Source of the DNA: Serripes groenlandicus
Lineage: Eukaryota; Mollusca; Bivalvia; Cardiida; Cardiidae
DNA length: 64,000 nucleotides
Assembly: GCA_031761405.1 (NCBI GenBank)
Contig: JASEVX010000010.1
Location: 29,751,059-29,815,058, forward strand
Direction of reading: 5' to 3'
Shown here: piece after piece, positions 31,781 through 41,710 of the stretch
Layout of the letters: each line of letters begins with the position of its first letter
Position numbering within the stretch: position 1 is the first letter of the stretch
Position numbers and translations under genes: made by a program
Notes under the pieces: generated by a model
The model's database searches: none
Told to the model about the DNA's origin: nothing
Seen by the model: only the letters and a program-made list of their open reading frames with translations

Positions 31781-31943
31781 TTAACCCTTTCCCCCATACA
31801 ACAATTCTGCAGCAGACGACTTTGAACATATTTTGTCAAAAAATAGAAAATCTCTATAATTGAATGGATAACCTATGACTAAAAGTAAAAAAGCCGTCTG
31901 CTGCAGAGGCGTTGAAAAGCGTCTATATGAAGGAAAGGGTTAA
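31781..31943 (-). mobile_element. TTAA-1 copy with core deleted, TTAA at both ends
   Basis: 163 bp. It runs from TTAACCCTTTCCCCCATACA to TATGAAGGAAAGGGTTAA, but the section from the GTGGAAAACATTG block to GTTTTCAAAA, including the whole hairpin, is missing at ACTAAAAGTAAAAAAGCCG. Confidence 0.88.
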
Positions 31944-31977
31944 ATACACATCTATGGTTTAAGATATAGCTTATCTG

Positions 31978-32095
31978 TTTTCAAATTGTACTTATGAAAG
32001 CCATTGGTCAGTTCATAAATCATTAAAGGCATATATTTTCAAATTGTACTTATGAAAGTCATTGGTCAATTCATAAACTATTAAAGACAAGTTAA
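31978..32095 (+). repeat. 58-bp tandem pair
   Basis: TTTTCAAATTGTACTTATGA AAGYCATTGGTCARTTCATA occurs twice with about 58 bp spacing and few differences: a recent local duplication. Confidence 0.85.
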
Positions 32096-32224
32096 CTTTA
32101 GCATCTGTTTGGTTACTATACATAGGGTAGTAACCTATACATGTATGTAATGATGATGAAGGGGGAAATCGTGATATTTTATTAATGTCAAAAAGCTATT
32201 TTGAAATGATCACAGGCTTATTGT

Positions 32225-32454
32225 TTAACCCTTTCCCTCATATAGACGCTTTCTGACGCCTCTGCAGCAGACGGCTTTTTGAAAACATAGTGACAAAAGA
32301 AGAAAATGCTCAAAACCAGCAATTTCTCCTTTTGCCACAATGTTTTCAACGTTTAGTCATAGGTTATCCATTCAATTATAGAGATTTTCTATTTTTTGAT
32401 AAAAGATGTTCAAAGTCGTCTGCTGAAGATTTGTCGTATGAGGGAAAGGGTTAA
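32225..32454 (+). mobile_element. TTAA-1 copy, TTAA at both ends
   Basis: Complete 230-bp copy, same orientation and near-identical to 25141: TTAACCCTTTCCCTCATATA to GTATGAGGGAAAGGGTTAA. Core slightly altered (AAAATGCTCAAAACCAGCAA). Confidence 0.9.
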
Positions 32455-32561
32455 GGACCTGTCGTATACATGTATATACCCATCAACTGTATGTCATTTA
32501 AGCAACGCTGGTCAAATGACCAATAAAACCATAACGGGTCGCGTCGTGTTATCTAGTGTCT

Positions 32562-32613
32562 TACTGCGTCTGCGCGCAGTCAATGCTCAGTTGAGCATGC
32601 GCAGACGCACAGT
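32562..32613. other. GC-rich nested hairpin
   Basis: TGCGTCTGCGC pairs with GCGCAGACGCA. Between them ATGCTCA and TGAGCAT make an inner stem. It stands alone in AT-rich DNA. Confidence 0.55.
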
Positions 32614-32670
32614 GTTACAAAAGTATTCTCTGTCCGTCTGCGTGCTATTTCGTCCTAGACGTATCTCCTG

Positions 32671-32885
32671 TTAACTCTTTCAGCGCCAATGGCAATATTA
32701 AGGGTTTTGCCAACAATACAGATTCAGGTGAGTCAGCTCGTAACGAGCTGTCTCACCTGAAATCAGCATTGTTTGCCTTAGAGTTATCAAAATATTCCAT
32801 AAACTCTCATTATATGAGAAATGGAGACGCCCGACTTTGTACATGGAAGAGTCTACTTTAAACAATTTGGCGCTGAAAGAGTTGA
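32671..32885 (-). mobile_element. TTAA-2 copy, reverse orientation
   Basis: Starts TTAACTCTTTCAGCGCCAAT, core CAGGTGAGTCAGCTCGTAAC GAGCTGTCTCACCTG, ends TTTGGCGCTGAAAGAGTTGA, the last TTAA mutated to TTGA. Confidence 0.88.
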
Positions 32886-33149
32886 ACTATCTAGATGTAC
32901 TGCCGATCTCGTATACACGCACATTTTAAGCAATCCCAGAACGGGGGACGTCACGTGACCCAGTTTTCTCTGACGCGTCTCGTACTATATCATTATTACA
33001 GATGATGACGTGCCGATTGACAAATACACCGATCAAAGCACGATAGGTATTTGACATACGTCGGCATATCATTACCCTTTTGTGCTTGGAAAAGAACCTA
33101 AAAGGAGTTACACATCTAGATTGTAACATGTTTTTAATCCTTATATATA

Positions 33150-33151
<2 letters not shown>

Positions 33152-33197
<46 letters not shown>
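33152..33197. repeat. (TA)n microsatellite
   Basis: About 23 TA units with one CC interruption near the left end. Confidence 0.95.
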
Positions 33198-33199
<2 letters not shown>

Positions 33200-33319
33200 A
33201 GAAGTTTAGAGATTCGGAAAAGCCTTGGCGGATACACATGCTCGTCTGGAGCGTTCCGAGTCGCGTATCAGATGGAGATATTTCTTGATGACACAACGCA
33301 TCAGGACCTGTGAATAAAT

Positions 33320-34003
33320 GATTAATTAGATGACAACTTCTTTATTGTTTACACATGATTTATGTTGAACAATAAAGTCCAGTATTGGTCCAGTTTTGTG
33401 TCCGGGCTGTCGCTTGAGATAGCTTGGGCCCCTTCGTCACCAACGTTTTTACATTTTTTGAGAAATTTAGAATTTTCGAATTAACACACATATCTGACGG
33501 ACTAAGCCATAATTGCTAATCCAATCAGAAGTGATAGTGATAATCAAAGTTATTTTTTTTTAATTTAGAATTATGATTAGAATGATATTCAGCTTTATTT
33601 GTGAATGTCGCCAATCGTATTGTAAAAAACAAATAAGTTTATAATTGTTTGATGTTCGCGATAGTATACCAACATTTATTTATCCTGCCATACACACATT
33701 TAACGAACAATAAAGAACGAGATCAGCATGCATATTTATGCAGTTTAATAGTAAACGTTTGCAAAGCGTTCTTCATAAATATACGCTAACTTATCAAAAA
33801 TCAAGCAAAGTTCAACCTGTTTCAAATAGTTTTCAAACAGGAAAATATGTAATACACTGTAAATATATATATTTGAGAACGATGACCATCAAGTGGTACC
33901 AATTAATAGACAGACTAAGTATACGTATTGACAGGCATAAACATCACCTGAAGAAAATAAACGAAGACGATCGCAATATCGAGGTTTGTGCAATCAATAC
34001 AGC
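33320..34003. other. Unassigned AT-rich DNA
   Basis: Nothing recognised. The frame at 33738-34076 ends inside a SINE fragment and has no support. Confidence 0.3.
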
Positions 34004-34015
34004 TTTAGCCGATCA

Positions 34016-34144
34016 CCTTGGGCAAGGCACATTTTCTAGCCTAGTATTGGTTTGTTTACCCAGGGATCATGAATAAGTGAACTGTCGCCGTGATATAACT
34101 GAAATAATGCTGAAAGCGGCGTAAAACCCCAATAAATAAATAAA
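34016..34144 (+). mobile_element. SINE-C copy, 5' truncated, with target duplication
   Basis: Begins mid-element at CCTTGGGCAAGGCACATTTT and ends GAAAGCGGCGTAAAACCCCA with an AATA-repeat tail. TTTAGCCGATCA flanks both ends (34004-34015 and 34145-34156), a perfect 12-bp duplication. 5' truncation with a target duplication is the mark of LINE-machinery retrotransposition. Confidence 0.9.
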
Positions 34145-34344
34145 TTTAGCCGATCAGAAACAAGCATTGTTTGTCTTTTAGTTATCAAACATCTTATTAC
34201 AAAGCGCATTACTTAATAATTAGTAAAGCCCGAGTTATGTGACTAAGCATGGACATGCGGTTTGTTACTTCAAATATGTGTACCAAGTTTCATTTGAAAA
34301 TAATAAACGCTTTTTTGAGTTATGAGGTAAGGTCAACATTTTGT

Positions 34345-34382
34345 GACGACGCAGACGACGACGACGACGATGACGACGACGC
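34345..34382 (+). repeat. (GAC)n microsatellite
   Basis: GACGAC repeats with a CGCA and a GAT interruption; gives poly-Asp in one frame by chance. Confidence 0.9.
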
Positions 34383-34472
34383 CAAGGGTATACCAATACC
34401 CAGACTGCTTCTCTTCGACACACAGACGAGCTAAACATGGAATCGACTTTAGGGAGTTCGTGGCTAAAAGAG

Positions 34473-34684
34473 TTAACTCTTTCAGCGCCGAATTGTTTAA
34501 AGTAGACTCTTCCATGTTCAAAGTCGGGTGACTAGTGTATATGCTTTAATAGTTTTGGAATATTTAGATAACCATAAGGTAAACAATACTGATTTCAGGT
34601 GAGTCAGCTCGTTACGAGCTGACTCACCTGAATCAGTATTGTTTGCAAAAAGCCCAATATTGCCTCTGGCGCTGAAAGAGTTAA
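34473..34684 (+). mobile_element. TTAA-2 copy, TTAA at both ends
   Basis: TTAACTCTTTCAGCGCCGAA to CTCTGGCGCTGAAAGAGTTAA. Core CAGGTGAGTCAGCTCGTTAC GAGCTGACTCACCTG is a perfect palindrome. Part of the left-centre around CATTTCTCATGTAATAG is replaced by unrelated sequence. Confidence 0.92.
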
Positions 34685-34743
34685 TGGCATCGACGACGAT
34701 ATTGTGTAGGTAGTCACACTCGTTCGTTTTATAATGAACGTCC

Positions 34744-34973
34744 TTGACCCTTTCCAAACATACAGAGGCTTTCTGACGCCTCTGCAGCAGACGACTTTTG
34801 AAAGCATTGAGAAAAGGGGAAAAATTGCTCATAATGAGCAATTTCTCCACTTGCCACAATGTTTTCAACCATCTTAAATTATACTAATTTCATTTACGGA
34901 GATCTTTCATATTTTTGCCAAGACGTTTTTCAAAGTCATCCTTGCAGATTTGTTGTATGTGGGAAATGGTTAA
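34744..34973 (+). mobile_element. TTAA-1 copy, left TTAA mutated
   Basis: Starts TTGACCCTTTCCAAACATAC, core AAATTGCTCATAATGAGCAATTT, ends TGTGGGAAATGGTTAA. It lies 60 bp right of the TTAA-2 copy. Confidence 0.85.
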
Positions 34974-34991
34974 GAGGCTTACAGGATGTGT

Positions 34992-35300
34992 CTAGCCGAG
35001 CCCCGGTAGCTCAGTCGGTAGCGACGTTGGCTGTCAATCCAGGGGTTGTAAGTTCGAATCCCAGCTCGGCCATCATTCATTCCGACGTTTGACAAAAGTC
35101 ATTGTGACCTGCGTCGTTCGTCTTTCACCAATGGGCTGTTTAACAGTCTATGTGGAAAAGCAGCCAGTTGCTTGGAATGTATGTTGTGTAGTGTACTGGT
35201 GTGGGAAAACCAGGAAACGCATGAGTACGTGAACTGGTCGCTGTGATATAACTGAAAAATTGTTGAAAACGGCGTTAAACCCCAATCAATCAATCAATCA
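34992..35300 (+). mobile_element. SINE-A copy, full length, with target duplication
   Basis: tRNA-like head: A box TAGCTCAGTCGGTAG (35007-35021), B box GTTCGAATCCC (about 35052-35062). Middle CACCAATGGGCTGTTTAACA and GGAAAAGCAGCCAGTTGCTT. 3' domain GTGATATAACTGAAAAATTG TTGAAAACGGCGTTAAACCC, tail (AATC)n. ACAGGATGTGT flanks both ends (34981-34991 and 35301-35311), an exact 11-bp duplication. It should be transcribable by RNA polymerase III if the boxes work. Confidence 0.93.
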
Positions 35301-35311
35301 ACAGGATGTGT

Positions 35312-35724
35312 GAACGTGACGGTAAGAGCGTGGTTAGACGGCATGGCCAGTACAGCTAGACTATTTACGATCTTTGTCAAAGAAAGGCGGACATCCTGAA
35401 CCGGCTAACCGGATATTTACCAGAGGTGTTGAAGGAAGTATGCGCTAACTGGTGAATTTGGTTGACGTCACGTATATTATCAGTAAGTGGACACGTTCCA
35501 TATACCATTTTGCAAAGTTATTCCATAATAAAAATTTAAAAAACTATATATGTTTCGTTATATGAATGTCTATATATAAATCTAAGTTAGACGTAATTAA
35601 CAACTATGTTTTCTTTATTTTACTTTGTCTTAACAATCTTGGTATATCATCCATGAATTGTATAAGCTTTATTTGAAATTAAAGTTTCTTTTCGGTTCTG
35701 TTCTATAATCATATCAATCGGGAC
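35312..35724. other. Unassigned DNA
   Basis: Nothing recognised; AT-rich toward the right. Confidence 0.3.
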
Positions 35725-35957
35725 ATTTATTCCATACCCACATACTTTCTGAAGCCTCTGCAGCAAAAAGCTTGTGTAAACATTTTGGAAAAAAGTAGGA
35801 CTTGTTTATAATGAGCGATTTCTCCTTTTGTTACAATATTTCGACATATTCAATAACGATGTATTATCCTCTCATTAATAGAGATGTTTATGATTTTGCC
35901 TCTATGGCTTCTAAGTCGTCTGCTACAGATTGGATGTATGTGGGAAAGTATTGAATA
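35725..35957 (+). mobile_element. TTAA-1 copy, decayed
   Basis: CATACTTTCTGAAGCCTCTG, ATAATGAGCGATTTCTCCTT, TCGTCTGCTACAGATTGGAT and GTATGTGGGAAAGTATTGAA keep the family order without TTAA at either end. Confidence 0.7.
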
Positions 35958-36314
35958 TGTTCCTCGATTTAGACTTCGTTCATTTATATACCCAAAACCT
36001 TGACAACGAACCGACTGTCATGCATCTGAATATTTAACTTATATCAAGGCATACAATATACATACAACTGATAACAACAGGCTCAACCAATAATGAAACA
36101 GTAATTCATAACAAATTAAAAAACTTATCTGAGATCATTATAATATTAAACATTAGGTACATGCAGTTGTATGACTTCGCCACAAATGAAATCATCTCTG
36201 GTATAAAGAATGTATTTTGAGCTCTGTTTTTCATAAAAGACGTATCAGATACTACGAAAGTAACGGTGTTGGGTAACAGATGGTCCTACATGGGATAGTA
36301 CCCGAAACAATCCG

Positions 36315-36418
36315 CTTGAAACACAGGGACTTTTGCTCCTCTAAAAATAGATATGACCTACTCTATGCATAGAGTAGGTCATATCTATTTTTAGAGGAGC
36401 AATTCCCTGTGCTTGAAA
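36315..36418. repeat. Long palindrome
   Basis: A perfect 35-bp arm pair (36333-36402; TTGCTCCTCTAAAAATAGAT, centre ATGCAT at 36367/36368) continues outward imperfectly through CACAGGGACT / AATTCCCTGTG. Arms this exact are recent or kept by conversion. Confidence 0.85.
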
Positions 36419-36972
36419 TACTCATTCGGAGTGGACTCAAACCGGATATGCGTTAGTCTGGAGTACCTTCCCTTTGTTACTGCGTAAAGGATTACTAGAT
36501 ATTTTCGAATTGCGTCATCAAAATGACGTGTTTTTATTTCCTAGGGCTATTACGTGGACCCTGATTGATGACTGGAGTGACCCAACTGAACACAGTACAA
36601 ATGCATCACCCGATGATATTGACCTGATCTAGAACTATCAGCAGAGATAAGTAGTATTAAGGCGTTTCGTTTTCATCAAATTAGTGAGTCAATTATCTAA
36701 TTTTTGATGAAAAACCTATTTACGCCAAAATAATAAACATCTTAGCACGAATGTTATAATCAGGTTAATATGGTCGAGTAATACGTGTAAATTAGAGTTG
36801 TTATCATTTTGAATTGACTTTAAAATATGAAATTATACGTAGAAGGGATCTACATGAATTGTGTACATATATGACTAAATAAATTGACAAACTAGCCAAT
36901 CCTAGATAAATAAACTGTCAAAGCCCCTGCAGCCAACAATTTTATAAAATATCGAAATGGGAAATTACTACT
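36419..36972. other. Unassigned AT-rich DNA with one hairpin
   Basis: At 36660-36735 GGCGTTTCGTTTTCATCAAA and TTTGATGAAAAACCTATTTACGCC pair imperfectly. Otherwise nothing recognised. Confidence 0.4.
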
Positions 36973-37174
36973 TTAACCCTTTCCCTCATACGACAATTCT
37001 GCAGCAGACGACTTTGAACATAATTGAATGGATGACCTATGACTTAAAGTGGAAAACATTGTGGCAAAAGGAGAAATTGCTCGTTTTGAGCAATTTCTTC
37101 TTTTGTCACTATGTTTTCAAAAAGCCGTCTGCTACAGAGGCGTCAGAAAGCGTCTATATGAGGGAAAGGGTTAA
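36973..37174 (-). mobile_element. TTAA-1 copy, TTAA at both ends
   Basis: TTAACCCTTTCCCTCATACG to TATGAGGGAAAGGGTTAA, about 28 bp shorter than 30061 because the TTTTGTCAAAAAATAGAAA block is deleted. Core AAATTGCTCGTTTTGAGCAATTT intact. Confidence 0.9.
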
Positions 37175-37518
37175 TGTTAATAAACAAAATTAGCCTTTTC
37201 GTTTTCAGACTTCACATCTTCGAAATCGAACGCTTCCTCGATAGACGTCTATAAAATTGTGTACGACGAATTAACTAGACGGTGTCTATAACTTCCGTAT
37301 TTAACGAGCGATATTTGATGTAAAACACATAACATAAGGAAAATTCATTAATACATGTAACCGAAATGAAAATCTCGAATTTTGCACACACAAAACACGA
37401 AAATACATAGTTTAACAACCTGTTCATATCGGGTAGGCGAGGAGCGTCGCATACAACCTTATGAAGTCGTCCTACGTCGTGTTTCGAAGTCACAATATCG
37501 TTCAAGTGAAACCCAAAA

Positions 37519-37738
37519 CCCTCATACGACAATTCTGCAGCAGACGACTTTGAACATATTTTGTCAAAAATAAGAAAATCTTTATAATTGAAAGGATAAC
37601 CTATGACTAAAAGTGGAAAATATGGTGGCAAAAGGAGAAATTGCTCGTTTTGAGCAATTTCTTCTTTTGTCACTATGTTTTCAAAAAGCCGTCTGCTGCA
37701 GAAGCGTCAGAAAGCGTCAATATGAGGGAAAGGGTTAA
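37519..37738 (-). mobile_element. TTAA-1 copy, left end lost
   Basis: Starts inside the left terminal repeat at CCCTCATACGACAATTCTGC. The right end TATGAGGGAAAGGGTTAA is intact. Confidence 0.88.
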
Positions 37739-37830
37739 CAGATAGACGAGTAACGGTTGTTCTGGTCTGTCGTGCTCTTTGCCTGTTCAGATCAGTTTGC
37801 TGCGCTAATAGCCTTATCAAATTAGGATAC

Positions 37831-38085
37831 ATATCGAGGGCTTGGCGTGAAACAGTTGTAACTAAAAACCTATTTTGAAAACCCTGGTTTAGGGGCAATT
37901 TTGACCCCTTTGTAAACAATGCAAATTTAGGTGTCATTGCTCAGAACGAGCAATGGCACCTAAATTTCCAATGTTTACCAAGAAAAAATATTTAACGCTT
38001 ATAAAGACTTAATGGTGAGGTGATTAACCTTAGTAAAAAAAATACCAATTTTAGTTACAACCGTTTCACGCCAAGCCCTCGATAT
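37831..38085 (-). mobile_element. MITE-G copy, full length
   Basis: 255 bp with terminal repeats ATATCGAGGGCTTGGCGTGA and TCACGCCAAGCCCTCGATAT exact over 20 bp. Core GTGTCATTGCTCAGAACGAG CAATGGCACC. Orientation is opposite to the copies at 11115, 24491 and 57781. Confidence 0.92.
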
Positions 38086-38209
38086 TCCCATGAATATCTT
38101 ACTCGACAATGTTTACTTAATCCTGACAGTGGCGCAAATATATAGGATTCTGATAAATTTCTCTGAAATCAGGCGAAACTATTTCGCTATATTATAGATT
38201 ATTGCATCT

Positions 38210-38314
38210 GTATGGGAAAATATTGTGTTGGACGAGTTCCTTCGGCTGAGTTGCCCGAGATTGCGAGGGCAGAACTCCGCCGAAGGAACGAGTCCCAACA
38301 CAATAGATTCCCAT
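38210..38314. repeat. Foldback palindrome with GC-rich apex
   Basis: TGGGAAAATATTGTGTTGGA CGAGTTCCTTCGGC pairs with GCCGAAGGAACGAGTCCCAA CACAATAGATTCCCA across a short apex near TTGCCCGAGATTGCGAGGGCA. Single copy in the window. Confidence 0.8.
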
Positions 38315-38319
38315 AATCA

Positions 38320-39090
38320 CGCATAACCTTTTTATTTTATATTTGATATTGGCTTTTTAAAATGTGTAATTTTGTTTGTTTTAAACACTTCACCATTTCA
38401 AAAATTAACACTCGTTTTGAATTGTTTAGATATATAAACATTTACGATCTATCGCGCAAATAATTGTCCTTTCCGATGGTTGCTAGGGTCGTGGAAAATA
38501 TAATTTACGAACCGCCATTGTTGTTCCCAATTTGGTTTCGGGTAACACTTTATCTAACATTGTTTTTCATTAAGAATTCGTGTATTATCTTATTCTGGTA
38601 TTTACGCCTGGATATTTGTGCTATTTATTACGATTTATATGTCCCTTTTGACCCCACAGTATGTTCAGTAAAGCGAACACACGTCTTCTTTACTGCGTTG
38701 ACAAAAACAATCTGAAGACCTACCATTAAAACAATCATTTGCTTATTCATCATAACAGTTATGAATCCCTCTTTATATTTTTTACATAATAGATCGTCAT
38801 CGACAATCAAAACAACTTTATAGCGTACGTGCTTACAATCGAGCAATATCATTGATCTACACGTCAAATTATTACGTCAGAAAAAACGCATAGCTAACGC
38901 TATAAATAGACCAGATTGGGTTTGTTGTATGTCTATCGATTTTTCACTACGTGTCATCTAATATTTCAAAACACTGTACTACGAACAGTATAAACACAGT
39001 CTTTTCCTAGGACTATCAGAGACTGGAACCCCTTTCCTCCGGACCTTAAGTCCCGTCTGCAGTCGTACACTGCCTAAAGCACAGATGTTT
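38320..39090. other. Unassigned DNA
   Basis: No gene recognised; the frame at 38464-38715 has no domain. CTTTTCCTAGGACTATCAGA to TGCAGTCGTACACTGCC (39001-39073) resembles the C-terminal stretch of LINE polyproteins in tone only and was not called. Confidence 0.3.
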
Positions 39091-39096
39091 TTTATT

Positions 39097-40204
39097 AAGT
39101 CACCCAAACGGAGTTTTGGGGACTTATTGTTTTTGCTCAGTTTCTTATACTTCTTATTATTATTTTTTTGTTTTTTCTTAGTCCTGAACTTGTCCGCCAG
39201 TTTTCTCGGACATCGATGGTGCGATCTCTATCAAACTTCACACATACATAGATACGCACTCAAATTGGTGCATCTAGCTTTTTTTTTTTCAAAATGGCCG
39301 CCGTTTCAAAATGGCCGCCATTTCTAGATTTTAAGTTTTGATTGTCCGATCTCTATAAAACTTCACACATGAATAGATACTCACTCAAAGGGGTGCATCC
39401 AACTTTCTTTTTTTTCAAAATGGCCGCCGTTTCAAAATGGCCACCATTTCGTGATTTCAAGTTTCCGCGCGATTTCTCAGACATCGATGGTGCGATCTCT
39501 ATCAAACTTCACACACACATAGATACTCACTCAAAGTGGTGCACCCAACTTTTTTTTTTTTCAAAATGGCCGCCGTTTTAAAATGGCCGCCATTTCTTGA
39601 TTTTATGTTTCGATGGTGCGATCTCTATCAAACTTCACACATGAATAGATACTCACTCAAAGGGGTGCATCCAACTTATTTTTTTTCAAAATGGCCGTCA
39701 TTTCTTAAATTCAAGTTTCCCTTGAATATAAATTTCAAAATGGCCGTCATTTCTTGAATTCAAGTTTCCCTTGAATATAAGTTTCAAACTTCACACATGA
39801 ATAGATACTCACTCAAACGGGTGCATCCAACTTTTTTTTTTTTCAAAATGGCCGCCGTTTCAAAATGGCCACCATTTCGTGATTTCAAGTTTCCGCGCGA
39901 TTTCTCAGACATCGATGGTGCGATCTCTATCAAACTTCACACACACATAGATACTCACTCAAAGTGGTGCACTCAACTTTTTTTTTTTTTCAAAATGGCC
40001 GCCGTTTTAAAATAGCCAGCATTTCTTGATTTCGTGTTTCGATGGTGCGATCTCTATCAAACTTCACACATGAATAGATACACACAAGGGGTGCATCCAA
40101 CTTTTTTTTTTCTCAAAATGGCCGCCATTTCTTGAATTCAAGTTTTCCTTGAATTTAAGTTTTAAAATGGCAACCGTTTCAAAACAAATGGCAGTGGGTG
40201 ACTT
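39097..40204. repeat. 1.1-kb tandem block bounded by AAGTCACCCA inverted ends
   Basis: AAGTCACCCA at 39097-39106 and TGGGTGACTT at 40195-40204 are inverted. Between them about seven units each carry CGATGGTGCGATCTCTATCA, AACTTCACACATGAATAGAT, CTCACTCAAAGGGGTGCATC, poly(T) and CAAAATGGCCGCC. Steps alternate between about 125 and 146-156 bp, suggesting two unit types. The frames across it only spell the repeat. The inverted ends suggest amplification inside a DNA transposon. Confidence 0.82.
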
Positions 40205-40655
40205 TTTGTTTTTGCTTTAGCTAACACAGTATTACTTGTTTCATTTGTATTTGTAAATATGCCTAATTGGTAGTTTAACCACGTTGATGACGTCACTTGC
40301 CTGCGATGCACTACGCCCTCGGTAGTAACAAAGTAGAAGTAGAAGTTAGCTGGTCTCTAAATCATCAAAGGTTGGACGAGAGCGCTTTGTAACGTTACTG
40401 TATGGAAACAGTTCCGTCCTTAGCAGCACTCGAAAAAGATCTGAGTACAATATCAATGCGTGCAATATCGACCCGTGCAATATCGACGGATACTGCATCC
40501 TTTTTCCAAATGGAAAATAGAAAGAAAAATATCAAAGTATACAATAAATACGTTTATAATGTTGAGATATTCACGTAGAGCTCTAGTCACTATAATTGAC
40601 ATATTTGCACAAGCGTCAGTTTCGTTGAATAATACTTTTCTGCTAGTATGTCTTC
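40205..40655. other. Unassigned DNA
   Basis: Only a short duplication is visible: GTGCAATATCGACC / GTGCAATATCGACG near 40460-40487. Confidence 0.35.
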
Positions 40656-40867
40656 TTAACCCTTTAGTCCGCTTGTTGACGCCTATGATGCAGGAGACCT
40701 TTGAAAACACTGTCACTAAAGGAGAAATAGCTCAAAACGAGCAATTTTTTCTTTTGTCACAATGTTTTCAACTTGTTTCATTAATTGTAACTTTATTTAT
40801 AGAGATTTCCCGATAATTTTGCAAATGTGTTTTCAAAGTCGTCTGCTGCAGATGTGTTGTATGTGGG

Positions 40868-40907
<40 letters not shown>
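40656..40907 (+). mobile_element. TTAA-1 copy with poly(G) inside its right terminal repeat
   Basis: Left end TTAACCCTTTAGTCCGCTTG, core GAAATAGCTCAAAACGAGCA. The right end reads TATGTGGGAAAGA followed by 31 G (40873-40903) and TTAA, where other copies have GGGAAAGGGTTAA. The GGG of the terminal repeat has expanded tenfold. Confidence 0.88.
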
Positions 40908-40908
<1 letters not shown>

Positions 40909-40996
40909 TAAACATAAGGATGATTCACGTAGGTGCTATGTCACTATTATTTACATATTTGCACAAAAGTCAGCATCAGTTTTGTTGAGTAATACC

Positions 40997-41225
40997 TTAA
41001 CCCTTTCCCTCATACGACAATTCTGCAGCAGACGACTTTGAACATATTTTGTCAAAATTAGAAAATCTCTATAATTGAAAGCGTAACCTATGACTAAAAG
41101 TGGAAAATATTGTGTCAAAAGTAGAAATTGCTCGTTTTGAGCAATTTCTTCTTTTGTCACTACGTTTTCAAAAAGCCGTCTGCTGCAGAGGCGTCAGCAA
41201 GCGTCTACATGAGGGAAAGGGTTAA
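40997..41225 (-). mobile_element. TTAA-1 copy, TTAA at both ends
   Basis: TTAACCCTTTCCCTCATACG to CATGAGGGAAAGGGTTAA. Core AAATTGCTCGTTTTGAGCAATTT. It begins about 90 bp after the poly(G)-bearing copy, in the opposite orientation. Confidence 0.92.
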
Positions 41226-41622
41226 AGTGCTAATCTGTCTTCTTTACCAAAACTACTTACACATATTTTAAATATCAGTTTAATTTTTATGGATGATTTA
41301 TTTTACTACTATAAAATATTTGGATGCCGCTGGCAACGGTAAAAGGTGTTAAACTATTTGGTTTGTGACATTTATATATATATATATGTGTATATGAATT
41401 TTACCTAGAACATGCATAGTTTATCTTTCTCGACAACATTCCAGGAAAGGCGAAATAAACAAAGTTGTACACGGAGAAGACTTGATATAAAATATGTCAA
41501 CATTTTCAACAAGTTCCCTCAAAGCGCTTGTGCAGACATATCTTGGTCTACATAATGTGTACATCATTGAGCGAACTGTAGCAAAGACTACTGAATTACA
41601 TTTATTGCAAACTTTGTAAAAG
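41226..41622. other. Unassigned AT-rich DNA
   Basis: Short TA-rich run at 41373-41395. Nothing else recognised. Confidence 0.3.
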
Positions 41623-41710
41623 TATAACCCTTTCCCACATACAATAAATCTGCAGCAGACGACTGTGAAGGATTGCTTGGATATTTAAAAGTCGTCTCTT
41701 TGCATATGTA
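41623..41710 (+). mobile_element. TTAA-1 left-half remnant
   Basis: AACCCTTTCCCACATACAAT, CTGCAGCAGACGACTGTGAA, then an early jump to GTCGTCTCTTTGCATATGTA. The core is gone. Confidence 0.6.

Noticed and set aside
35000..35072. Functional tRNA gene
   Set aside because: It is the head of a full-length SINE with an 11-bp target duplication.
39085..40015. Several overlapping 70-80-codon frames
   Set aside because: They translate the ATGGCCGCC tandem block and repeat each other.
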